Shown here: positions 1-4,937 of the stretch, piece after piece
How the letters are laid out: every line of letters starts with the position of its first letter
How positions within the stretch are numbered: the stretch's first letter is position 1
Source: Candidatus Cloacimonadota bacterium
GTDB lineage: Bacteria > Cloacimonadota > Cloacimonadia > Cloacimonadales > TCS61
Assembly: GCA_014382915.1 (NCBI GenBank)
Contig: JACNIV010000109.1
Span: 1 to 5,163 of the forward strand
Direction of reading: 5' to 3'
DNA length: 5,163 nucleotides
The notes under the pieces: model-generated
Told to the model about the DNA's origin: nothing
Seen by the model: only the letters and a program-made list of their open reading frames with translations
Database searches by the model: none
Translations under genes and position numbers: made by a program

Positions 1-5
1 TTAGC

Positions 6-31
6 CACTAAGAACACTAAGAATCACGAAG
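6..31. repeat. Short tandem direct repeat
   Basis: The 9-mer CACTAAGAA occurs twice in direct contact (6-14 and 15-23) and is followed by a diverged third copy, CACGAAG, at 25-31. From memory, similar CACTAAG/CACGAAG strings recur between genes in several uncultured bacterial lineages, but I cannot confirm copy number here. It sits at the left end of a palindrome-rich block and encodes nothing recognisable. Confidence 0.6.
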
Positions 32-36
32 ATTCC

Positions 37-115
37 TTTCGAGTCGTAAGGAACTTGAGACGACGACTCGAGGATATCTCTGGTCTCGACTCGTTGTTAC
101 TCTTACGAGTCGAAA
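37..115. repeat. Nested inverted repeats built on CGAGTCG
   Basis: The heptamer CGAGTCG occurs four times in 79 bases, in order forward (40-46), reverse (64-70), reverse (87-93), forward (106-112). This gives two perfect hairpins: TCGAGTCGT at 39-47 with ACGACTCGA at 63-71, and TCGACTCG at 86-93 with CGAGTCGA at 106-113. The outer copies also form a 13-of-14 inverted pair (37-50 with 102-115), so the whole unit can fold either as two side-by-side hairpins or as one long stem. No T-run follows either hairpin, so a terminator role is unlikely. A mobile or REP-like palindromic element is an inference. Confidence 0.75.
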
Positions 116-136
116 CATCCTTACACAATATTTCCT

Positions 137-162
137 CGTTCCCAAGCCCCAGCTTGGGAACG
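137..162. repeat. Perfect 11-bp palindromic repeat (CGTTCCCAAGC hairpin)
   Basis: CGTTCCCAAGC at 137-147 is followed by a four-base loop and its exact reverse complement GCTTGGGAACG at 152-162. From memory this palindrome is widespread as an interspersed intergenic repeat in many bacterial genomes, including uncultured anaerobes; I cannot verify that here. It has no adjacent T-run on either strand, which argues against a simple terminator and for a dispersed palindromic element. Confidence 0.8.
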
Positions 163-177
163 CAAAACAATTCTGCA

Positions 178-209
178 GGTTCAATCGTCCCGATTGAACC
201 ATTTGTTTT
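178..209 (+). terminator. Perfect 10-bp hairpin, possible plus-strand terminator
   Basis: GGTTCAATCG at 178-187 pairs perfectly with CGATTGAACC at 191-200 across a three-base loop. On the plus strand it is followed by ATTTGTTTTT, an imperfect U-rich tail. That would suit a terminator for a plus-strand gene lying left of the window. On the minus strand, where the exporter is transcribed, no U-run follows. It may equally be one more member of the palindromic repeat block. Confidence 0.4.
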
Positions 210-224
210 TATTCCCATATTTCT

Positions 225-281
225 ATCTCGACCAAGGATGGTCGGATCTACCATTTCATTCAACAGAGACGGTTGAACGAA
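225..281. repeat. Two adjacent palindromes
   Basis: CGACCA at 229-234 pairs with TGGTCG at 239-244 across a four-base loop; letting T228 bulge extends the stem by ATC/GAT to 225-247. Next to it, the 10-base arms at 255-264 and 272-281 are complementary except for one A-C mismatch, which becomes a G-U pair in a minus-strand RNA. Both lie in the 3' region of the exporter transcript, where they could stabilise or end the mRNA, but neither has a U-run. Confidence 0.6.
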
Positions 282-291
282 CAAATAACCA

Positions 292-335
292 TTGCGAAGG
301 TCGAGAAATACAAGAAGTTTCACAACCGTTCGCAA
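292..335. repeat. Inverted repeat just downstream of the exporter stop
   Basis: TTGCGAA at 292-298 is the exact reverse complement of TTCGCAA at 329-335, with a 30-base AT-rich interior. The right arm lies 12 bases beyond the exporter stop codon. It is the nearest structure that could end the minus-strand transcript, but it lacks a U-run. Confidence 0.4.
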
Positions 336-346
336 GGTTATTCTTT

Positions 347-2206
347 TCACACAATTTTCTTTTCCTCATTTTTATCGATTCTCATTTCAATGCCTTCCTG
401 CTCCAGAGCGAGCTCTTCTTCCAGAGATGTCTGGATAGCCCAGATGCGTTTATACAAGCCTTCCTGTTCGATCAACTGTAGATGAGTTCCTTTTTGAATA
501 AGTTCTCCATTTTCCAGCACCAGTATCATGTCAGCCTCTGCCAGAGTTGAAAGCCTGTGAGAGATGATAAATGTAGTTACCATCTCTCTGCGCTTTCTTA
601 ATTTCTTCCTGATAGCTGCATCGGTTTCTGTATCCACAGCGCTCAATGAATCATCGAATATCAGGATAGGATTCCCATTGATGATAGTTCGAGCAATGGC
701 TACACGTTGTTTCTGTCCACCGGAAAGAGTCACTCCTCTCTCTCCGACAGCAGTTTTATAACCCTGTTCAAAATCCATTATCACATCGTGAATAGATGCA
801 ATTTGCGCTGCCTGGAAGACATCGTCATCTTTTGTTTTTTTCTTTGCCAGCCCGATGTTCTCTTTTATAGTTCTGGAAAACAGGAACGGTTCCTGCAGCA
901 CAATTCCTATATTCCGGCGCAAGGTCTTCTTGCTGATCGACCTGATATCCACACCGTCTATCGTGATCGAGCCGCTTTGATAATCGTACAACCTGGGCAG
1001 AAGATTTACCAGTGTAGTTTTACCGGAACCCGTAGGACCCAAAATGGCTATGGTCTGTCCCTTTTTTGCTTTGAAGGAAATATTCTTCAATATCGGTTTT
1101 CCTTCATCATATTGGAAGGAAACATTCTTATATTCAATCTCACCATTTATTTTTTCCAGAGAAGAACCTTCATCTAAATCTTCTATCGGCTCATCCAATA
1201 TTTCCTGGATACGTTCAACAGAAACCTGTGCTTTTCCCATATCGGTAAGAACTCTTCCCATTTGACGGATCGGCCAGAGCAGCATTCCCACATAAGATGA
1301 GAACGCCATCAGAGTTCCCAGACTGATGATACCTTTTGCTGCCCAGTAAGTTCCCAGAATTACAACTACTCCGATCTGCATAAGGCTGAAGAAATCCGAT
1401 ACCGACCAGTACCACGCCAGAAGACGGATGAGATGATAGGTTTTATCACGATATTCTGCATTTTTCCCATCGAACTTATCTATCTCAAATTTCTGACGGG
1501 CAAAGGCACGAACTACCCGTACTCCGGTCAGGTTTTCCTGCAGTACAGTGGAAAGTCTTCCTTCCGATTCATCAGATTCTTTGAATGCTATTTTCACTTT
1601 TATAAAGAACACAACTGCAAATGCAAATATCAATGGAACCAGCGAAAGCGAGATAAGCGTCATCTTCACGTTCATTGGCAACATGAAAGAAAGCGCAAAA
1701 AACAGCATGAAAAGTGCTCTTCCCACTTCCACTAACTGGATAGCAAGAAACCTGCGGATAGTTTCCAGATCCGATGTACAGCGCTGGATCAGTTCTCCCG
1801 TCTTTGCTGTCACATGATATTCAAACGGTAGATATTGCAGGTGATCATACAATCTATCGCGTATATTCTGTACAATGGATTCCGATGCAATTGCTGACCA
1901 CTTTCCTTTGAAGAATAAAAATATTCCACGTGAAAGGGTAAGTAAAATCAGGATGAGACTGCACATCCAAAGGCTTTGAGCAAGAATGCTCTTTCCGCCT
2001 AAAAAAAGAAATATGTTTTCAAACGCTGGAGCAAGCCCTCCCTGCACCTGAATAGGATTATCACCGATTATCGAGTCCACAGTTACACGCAGTATCATAG
2101 GCCAGATAAAGCGAATGAACGTGGCAAATCCAATAGCAACTATCGAGAAAACATACAGCGATCTGCTGCCTTTCATAAAGTTCCAGATTAATTTAAACTT
2201 TTTCAT
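347..2206 (-). CDS. ABC exporter half-transporter, membrane domain fused to ATPase (BmrC/MsbA-like)
   Basis: A 619-residue type IV ABC exporter subunit that should sit in the inner membrane and pump hydrophobic compounds, lipids or drugs out using ATP. The membrane domain has helices near residues 17-39, 78-99, 155-178, 180-203, 259-285 and 292-312, with a long first outer loop (about 43-75). The ATPase domain shows A-loop Tyr366, Walker A GPTGSGKTT (390-398), Q-loop Gln438, the exporter motif TAVGERG (485-491), signature LSGGQ (494-498), Walker B ending at Asp518, D-loop SAVD (522-525) and H-loop His550. The residue after Walker B is Asp519, where the catalytic Glu normally stands. This is typical of the degenerate subunit of heterodimeric exporters (BmrC, TM287), which need a partner; none is in the window. 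The charged tail after 590 is extra. ATG at 2206 follows a good AGGAAG site. Substrate unknown. Confidence 0.95.
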   Translation of the reverse strand: MKKFKLIWNFMKGSRSLYVFSIVAIGFATFIRFIWPMILRVTVDSIIGDNPIQVQGGLAPAFENIFLFLGGKSILAQSLWMCSLILILLTLSRGIFLFFKGKWSAIASESIVQNIRDRLYDHLQYLPFEYHVTAKTGELIQRCTSDLETIRRFLAIQLVEVGRALFMLFFALSFMLPMNVKMTLISLSLVPLIFAFAVVFFIKVKIAFKESDESEGRLSTVLQENLTGVRVVRAFARQKFEIDKFDGKNAEYRDKTYHLIRLLAWYWSVSDFFSLMQIGVVVILGTYWAAKGIISLGTLMAFSSYVGMLLWPIRQMGRVLTDMGKAQVSVERIQEILDEPIEDLDEGSSLEKINGEIEYKNVSFQYDEGKPILKNISFKAKKGQTIAILGPTGSGKTTLVNLLPRLYDYQSGSITIDGVDIRSISKKTLRRNIGIVLQEPFLFSRTIKENIGLAKKKTKDDDVFQAAQIASIHDVIMDFEQGYKTAVGERGVTLSGGQKQRVAIARTIINGNPILIFDDSLSAVDTETDAAIRKKLRKRREMVTTFIISHRLSTLAEADMILVLENGELIQKGTHLQLIEQEGLYKRIWAIQTSLEEELALEQEGIEMRIDKNEEKKIV

Positions 2207-2391
2207 AGTAACTTCCTCTTCAAACCCCCTTTAAATCATCCTTACAAAGGAGAGACTGAGAGGGGTTAATAGAAGCTTTTTTTCCAAAACTTTTTCTTTT
2301 AATAATTTCCTCACCGATTTTCTTCCTTTCTGTTTAAACCAGCATTCAGCATTTTATTAAATCAATTCTCAAAGTATGAGCTTTGAGTTAC
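2207..2391 (-). other. Spacer between leader terminator and exporter: palindromes, no clear promoter
   Basis: This 185-base stretch separates the leader terminator from the exporter start. It holds a hairpin CTCAAAG (2368-2374) / CTTTGAG (2381-2387) directly after the terminator. It also holds a compound palindrome: AACCCC (2223-2228) pairs with GGGGTT (2262-2267) around an inner TCCTT / AAGGA (2239-2243 / 2247-2251). I find no convincing -35/-10 pair on the minus strand here. That favours transcription of the exporter from further upstream, through the terminator, but does not prove it. Confidence 0.5.
2212..2219 (-). promoter_or_regulatory. Ribosome binding site of the ABC exporter
   Basis: On the minus strand AGAGGAAG ends five bases before the ATG at 2206-2204. 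This supports that ATG as the start; the first residues MKKFKLIWNF are a normal amphipathic lead-in for this exporter family. Confidence 0.8.
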
Positions 2392-2431
2392 AAAAAAAAA
2401 GCTCGAAAGGGCTTCCCCCTTCGAGCTTTTT
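2392..2431 (-). terminator. Strong intrinsic terminator (candidate attenuator) upstream of the exporter
   Basis: GCTCGAA-A-GGG (2401-2411) pairs with CCCTTCGAGC (2417-2426) with one bulged base and a five-base loop. Nine A at 2392-2400 give a nine-U tail on the minus strand; the plus strand has a shorter T5 tail (2427-2431). The longer tail points to minus-strand transcription. No gene upstream on the plus strand would need it. It therefore ends the leader RNA that starts near 2660, or attenuates transcription into the exporter. Confidence 0.85.
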
Positions 2432-2569
2432 GTATTTAATTTTATTTTTAGATACAAAAATAGTGGGATCTGCCCATGTTTATACATTAGACCAATCCCA
2501 CCAGTATATATTATCGACTTTTTACAAGCCTACGAATGAATACAAAGGTTTAACAGGATCAGTCGCCTG

Positions 2570-2617
2570 TTATACAGAACTGCCTTGCGGAGTTCTGATG
2601 AGTTTAAAATTTGTCAT
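2570..2617 (-). CDS. 15-residue putative leader peptide MTNFKLIRTPQGSSV
   Basis: ATG at 2617-2615 lies four bases after AGGAGGG (2628-2622), the strongest Shine-Dalgarno sequence in the window, and the ORF ends at TAA (2572-2570). It is far too short for the usual gene calls, but an anti-SD match this good is unlikely to be wasted. The first hairpin of the leader lies entirely inside codons 7-15, and the stop codon forms the first three bases of the second hairpin, so a ribosome on this ORF would control both structures. The peptide resembles nothing I know and has no run of one amino acid, which argues against classic amino-acid attenuation. Stalling by a drug or nascent peptide, as proposed for BmrB upstream of bmrCD, fits better. 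Function is inferred. Confidence 0.5.
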   Translation of the reverse strand: MTNFKLIRTPQGSSV

Positions 2618-2621
2618 GAAA

Positions 2622-2628
2622 CCCTCCT
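2622..2628 (-). promoter_or_regulatory. Very strong ribosome binding site of the 15-codon ORF
   Basis: The minus strand reads AAAGGAGGG-TTTC-ATG. Seven bases (AGGAGGG) match or nearly match the anti-SD core, with 4-5 bases of spacing. It is stronger than the sites of the full-length genes here and is the main evidence that the tiny ORF is translated. Confidence 0.7.
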
Positions 2629-2660
2629 TTTATTTATTTACGTTTTACTTTGCAACGCAC

Positions 2661-2690
2661 GCCTATCTTTATATAGGCTTTTTATGTCAA
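2661..2690 (-). promoter_or_regulatory. Candidate promoter and operator of the leader RNA
   Basis: A perfect -35 hexamer TTGACA lies at 2690-2685 on the minus strand. Six bases further a perfect inverted repeat GCCTAT/ATAGGC (2678-2673 with 2666-2661) covers the spacer and the expected -10. The -10 at 17-base spacing would be GATAGG, which is weak; TATAAA inside the repeat is only 11 bases away. An operator overlapping the promoter, or a start site at the hairpin, would both fit. AT-rich DNA upstream could act as an UP-like element. Confidence 0.4.
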
Positions 2691-2779
2691 GAATTTTTCT
2701 TAAACTTTTGTCACAAAAAAATTTCTTTCTGAAAATGTTCGACTCACAATTTTTGCTAATTGCATAATGTGATAATTAC

Positions 2780-3004
2780 TTACAACCCGATAATATCACC
2801 AGATCCTTTTGCTTTTAGAAAACTCAACTTCAACCATTCTTTTGCCTCACTTTTATTTTCAAAAGGCTGGCTTGTACAGAATGAATCGTCCGTAGCAAAG
2901 AAGCGCCAATAATATTCATTACTATCTTCCATGTTGATCAATTCCACCTTGAAGACATTATCCAGATTAACTAACTTTTTCTCGTCTATTCTGAATATAA
3001 TCAT
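2780..3004 (-). CDS. Hypothetical 74-residue protein
   Basis: I do not recognise this family. The protein is small, soluble-looking and slightly acidic, with no signal peptide or membrane segment. It alternates short hydrophobic strands in the first half (MIIFRI, VFKVELI, YYWRFFA) with a helical second part, SEAKEWLKLSF, suggesting a compact alpha/beta fold. A single Cys occurs in DDSFCTS. I chose ATG at 3004 because GAGGTG precedes it at correct spacing; a GTG at 3016 would add MRCC but has no site of its own. The gene is divergent from the potassium channel. It ends about 90 bases before the TTGACA of the leader RNA, with no clear terminator between, so read-through toward the exporter is possible. 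Its role is unknown. Confidence 0.7.
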   Translation of the reverse strand: MIIFRIDEKKLVNLDNVFKVELINMEDSNEYYWRFFATDDSFCTSQPFENKSEAKEWLKLSFLKAKGSGDIIGL

Positions 3005-3008
3005 ACAA

Positions 3009-3014
3009 CACCTC
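3009..3014 (-). promoter_or_regulatory. Ribosome binding site deciding the start of the small protein
   Basis: GAGGTG on the minus strand ends four bases before ATG 3004-3002. The in-frame GTG at 3016-3014 overlaps it and is preceded only by AT-rich sequence, so the ATG is preferred. Confidence 0.6.
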
Positions 3015-3040
3015 ACTCAATTTTTTATACAACATATATG

Positions 3041-3069
3041 CAAAAATAACCTTGAACAAGATGTGTCAA
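3041..3069 (-). promoter_or_regulatory. Candidate promoter of the small protein gene
   Basis: TTGACA lies at 3069-3064 on the minus strand. The usual -10 position holds no TATAAT-like hexamer, but TATTTTTG at 3048-3041 matches the TAnnTTTG element known from Bacteroidetes promoters, 18 bases after the TTG. This would suit an FCB-group organism. It is weak evidence from a single site. Confidence 0.3.
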
Positions 3070-3150
3070 AGAAAAAATCTTGCAAAGAATCAGCTGTTTT
3101 CCTACTTTAGCATACAGAAATTAAATAGAAGGCAATAGGTTAGGTGGTTT

Positions 3151-4308
3151 GTGAGTTTTAGAAGAAATCTTTACCGGACTATAAACAGAAATAAGCATAT
3201 CATCCAGTTACTAAAAAATATACTGTTAATCTGCTGCGTAGTAATAGCAGGAGCTACAGTTATGCTTGCTGTGGAACATCAGAAAGCAGGTGGTGATATC
3301 AAGAATTTCTTTGATGCGATCTGGTGGTCTCTGGTTACTATAACCACAGTAGGTTACGGTGACTTGGTTCCCAAAACTTTCTGGGGCAGGATCATTGGAA
3401 TTGTATTTATCTTTCTTGGATTCACAATATTTTCCACATTTACCGCTTTTATAGCCAGTACTTTTATAGATAAAAAAATAAAGGAGAGAAAAGGTTTGAA
3501 TAAAATACGTGAAAGAAACCATATATTGATCTGCGGCTGGAACGCCAGTGCAAAAAAAATACTGAGTTTTATCAGTAAACTCGATCCTGCTCAGATCCCG
3601 AATATCGTGCTCATAAACGAACTGGACGAAGGTAAAATCTCAGCTTTTCAAAATCATTATCCCGATCTTGATATTAAGTTCATCAATGGCGATTTTACAA
3701 ACCAGGAAGTTCTTTTAAAAGGAAATATAAAAGAAGCTCAGCATATAATCCTGCTCTACGATGAAAGTAAACCCAATTCTGCTCCATCGGACGAACGCAC
3801 GATAATCGCTTCTCATAACATTGCATATCTCAAGCTGAAAGGAAAGATAACCATGCAGCTTTACGATGAAAAATATCTTCCAAATATTCGCAGGGAAAAG
3901 GTTAACAATGTTATTATCTTTGATGAGGTAGGTGGAAACTTATTGGCAAATTCTACCATTAATCCTGCTGTACCGGACTTCATCCAGGAAATCCTTAAAT
4001 TCAGCGAGGGAAAGGGGTTTAAAGAAGTAGATATTCCCAGTGAATTTGTGACCAAAACATTCGCTGAACTAACTGAATTTCTGAAAAAAGAACGCGATCT
4101 TATCCTGCTGGGTATTGTCTCCATTCATCCCGAAGTTTCTATTGAACAGGTACTCTCCGATGATACATCCAGCATCGATAAATTCATTAAACAACAGTTC
4201 GAGCTATCTGGTAAAAAATTCAAGAGCGGTGAAACAAAAAGCAACATAAAGATCAAGCCTAAAGATGAATATATAATCCAGGAAACTGATAAAGCTATTG
4301 TATTGTGA
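3151..4308 (+). CDS. Potassium channel, two transmembrane helices plus RCK module (MthK-like)
   Basis: A 385-residue inner-membrane potassium channel subunit, expected to work as a tetramer. Helix 1 covers about residues 20-42, the pore helix about 52-64, the selectivity filter TVGYGD is 66-71, and helix 2 about 79-105. The cytoplasmic RCK N-terminal Rossmann domain starts at NHILICGW (123-130). Its glycine turn reads GWNAS, like GWSES in MthK rather than classic GxGxxG; the acid after strand 2 is Glu157 and a GD pair is at 180-181. The RCK C-terminal domain runs from about 275 to the end. It seems to carry a polar insertion of about 35 residues (326-362) before the last strands, explaining a length above MthK's. 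GTG at 3151 is the first start after an in-frame TAG, with AGGTGG at 3142-3147. Ligand (calcium, nucleotide or other) cannot be read from sequence. It is cotranscribed with the next gene. Confidence 0.93.
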   Translation: MSFRRNLYRTINRNKHIIQLLKNILLICCVVIAGATVMLAVEHQKAGGDIKNFFDAIWWSLVTITTVGYGDLVPKTFWGRIIGIVFIFLGFTIFSTFTAFIASTFIDKKIKERKGLNKIRERNHILICGWNASAKKILSFISKLDPAQIPNIVLINELDEGKISAFQNHYPDLDIKFINGDFTNQEVLLKGNIKEAQHIILLYDESKPNSAPSDERTIIASHNIAYLKLKGKITMQLYDEKYLPNIRREKVNNVIIFDEVGGNLLANSTINPAVPDFIQEILKFSEGKGFKEVDIPSEFVTKTFAELTEFLKKERDLILLGIVSIHPEVSIEQVLSDDTSSIDKFIKQQFELSGKKFKSGETKSNIKIKPKDEYIIQETDKAIVL

Positions 4309-4311
4309 GGA
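4307..4311 (+). promoter_or_regulatory. Ribosome binding site overlapping the channel stop codon
   Basis: GAGGA at 4307-4311 begins inside the channel's TGA stop (4306-4308) and lies four bases before ATG 4316. This decides the start of the next gene over the upstream in-frame TTG at 4298 and suggests translational coupling. Confidence 0.7.
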
Positions 4312-4315
4312 AATA

Positions 4316-4807
4316 ATGGACCTGAAATTTTTAAAACAAGTCAGTCTTTTAAAAGACCTTACTCAGGAAGAACTTGAAATCTTTGCTAAAAAATTAAAAT
4401 TGGTCAGATTCAAAGAAAATGATGTAATTATTACAGAAAATAAATTGAGTGATAAATTGTTCATTCTTTATTCCGGTGAAGTGTGTATTTCCAAGAAAAT
4501 GACCATGATAGATGAGCAGGAACAAATAGATAAAACATTTATTGTATTAAAATCGATGTATCACGTTTTTTTCGGTGAAATAGGATTATTGGGATTCCAG
4601 AAACGAACTGCTACCGCCACTGCCAATACAGATTGTGAACTCTTTACAATAAATCAGCAGGATTTCATGAATATCTGCATCGATCATCCCACGATAGGAT
4701 TCAAAGTACTGCTGGAAATATCCAGGAAACTATCGTCGATTCTGGAAAAAACAAATGAAGATGTTCTAAAGTTGACCACAGCTCTAATTTATGCATTGAA
4801 GGGATAA
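4316..4807 (+). CDS. Stand-alone cyclic-nucleotide-binding-domain protein
   Basis: A 163-residue soluble protein made of one CNBD (CRP/cNMP-binding fold). An N-terminal helix pair (MDLKFLKQVSLLKDL, then EELEIFAKKL) leads into the beta barrel: VIITENKLSDKLFILYSGEV (37-56) carries the glycine turn. The phosphate-binding cassette is FGEIGLL (86-92) followed by KRTATATA (96-103). Gly87, Glu88 and Arg97 stand where ribose and phosphate contacts are made in active family members, so nucleotide binding is plausible. A C-terminal helix follows (about 125-162). There is no DNA-binding helix-turn-helix and no enzyme domain, so it is not a CRP-type transcription factor. It starts 7 bases after the channel stop, suggesting a partner or regulator of the channel acting in trans; that is inference. 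The barrel has a longer loop around 60-75 than compact CNBDs. Confidence 0.88.
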   Translation: MDLKFLKQVSLLKDLTQEELEIFAKKLKLVRFKENDVIITENKLSDKLFILYSGEVCISKKMTMIDEQEQIDKTFIVLKSMYHVFFGEIGLLGFQKRTATATANTDCELFTINQQDFMNICIDHPTIGFKVLLEISRKLSSILEKTNEDVLKLTTALIYALKG

Positions 4808-4810
4808 TCA

Positions 4811-4871
4811 GTTTTATCATTCTGCTTTACATTTTATCATTTTAATAATAAAATCACACATATTATTTTAT
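4811..4871. repeat. AT-rich direct and inverted repeats after the CNBD gene
   Basis: TTTTATCATT is repeated exactly at 4812-4821 and 4832-4841 (20-base period), with a shorter TTTTATC at 4866-4872. ATAAAAT at 4848-4854 can pair with ATTTTAT on its left (4831-4837) or on its right (4865-4871), each with a 10-base loop. The low complexity makes chance quite possible. I see no gene here. Confidence 0.4.
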
Positions 4872-4937
4872 CCTCGATTTATATCTTACATTTTTGCAAT
4901 TAGTTATGTTTTATTAATTATTATGGTACAAAATATG

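Larger units (their letters stand above)
2392..2660 (-). ncRNA. Structured leader RNA or small RNA upstream of the ABC exporter
   Basis: Not a family I recognise. Read 5' to 3' on the minus strand it contains a strong ribosome binding site and 15-codon ORF, then five stem-loops. First is CAGAACT/AGTTCTG (2597-2591 with 2581-2575), capped by a CC-GCAA-GG GNRA-type tetraloop. Second is TAACAGG/CCTGTTA (2572-2566 with 2557-2551). Third is GTGGGAT/ATCCCAC (2501-2495 with 2469-2463), with an inner ATGT/ACAT. Fourth is TTTTTGTAT/ATACAAAAA (2460-2452 with 2435-2427). Last is the terminator. Perfect arms of 7, 7, 7 and 9 bp in under 200 bases are far more than chance would suggest. The fourth stem shares its A-run with the terminator base, so the two compete. 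I infer a cis-acting attenuator for the exporter; an independent small RNA is the alternative. The 5' end is estimated from the TTGACA position. Confidence 0.55.

Noticed and set aside
1..346. CRISPR array
   Set aside because: The repeats differ from each other, are adjacent instead of evenly spaced, and there are no unique spacers of constant length.
24..350. A 108-codon minus-strand ORF starting with a GTG that overlaps the exporter stop codon
   Set aside because: It runs straight through all the palindromes, so its residues are simply translated repeats, and it has no ribosome binding site. The GTGA overlap looks like chance.
707..1177. A 156-codon plus-strand ORF inside the exporter
   Set aside because: It is antisense to the conserved ATPase domain, whose motifs are all in the minus-strand frame, and it shows no family features.
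2463..2572. A metabolite riboswitch
   Set aside because: I could not match any conserved riboswitch core, and a translated ORF occupies the 5' part. A novel aptamer cannot be excluded.
2392..2660. Retron or tmRNA identity for the structured RNA
   Set aside because: No reverse transcriptase gene is next to it, and there is no tRNA-like end, CCA, T-arm or tag with known features.
2376..2732. A 118-codon plus-strand ORF across the leader region
   Set aside because: It starts inside the hairpin next to the terminator, reads through the terminator, has no ribosome site, and its composition is that of AT-rich noncoding DNA. The minus-strand signals explain the region better.
3226..3522. A 98-codon minus-strand ORF inside the channel gene
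   Set aside because: It lies opposite the pore and helix 2 of a clear potassium channel and is a shadow of it.
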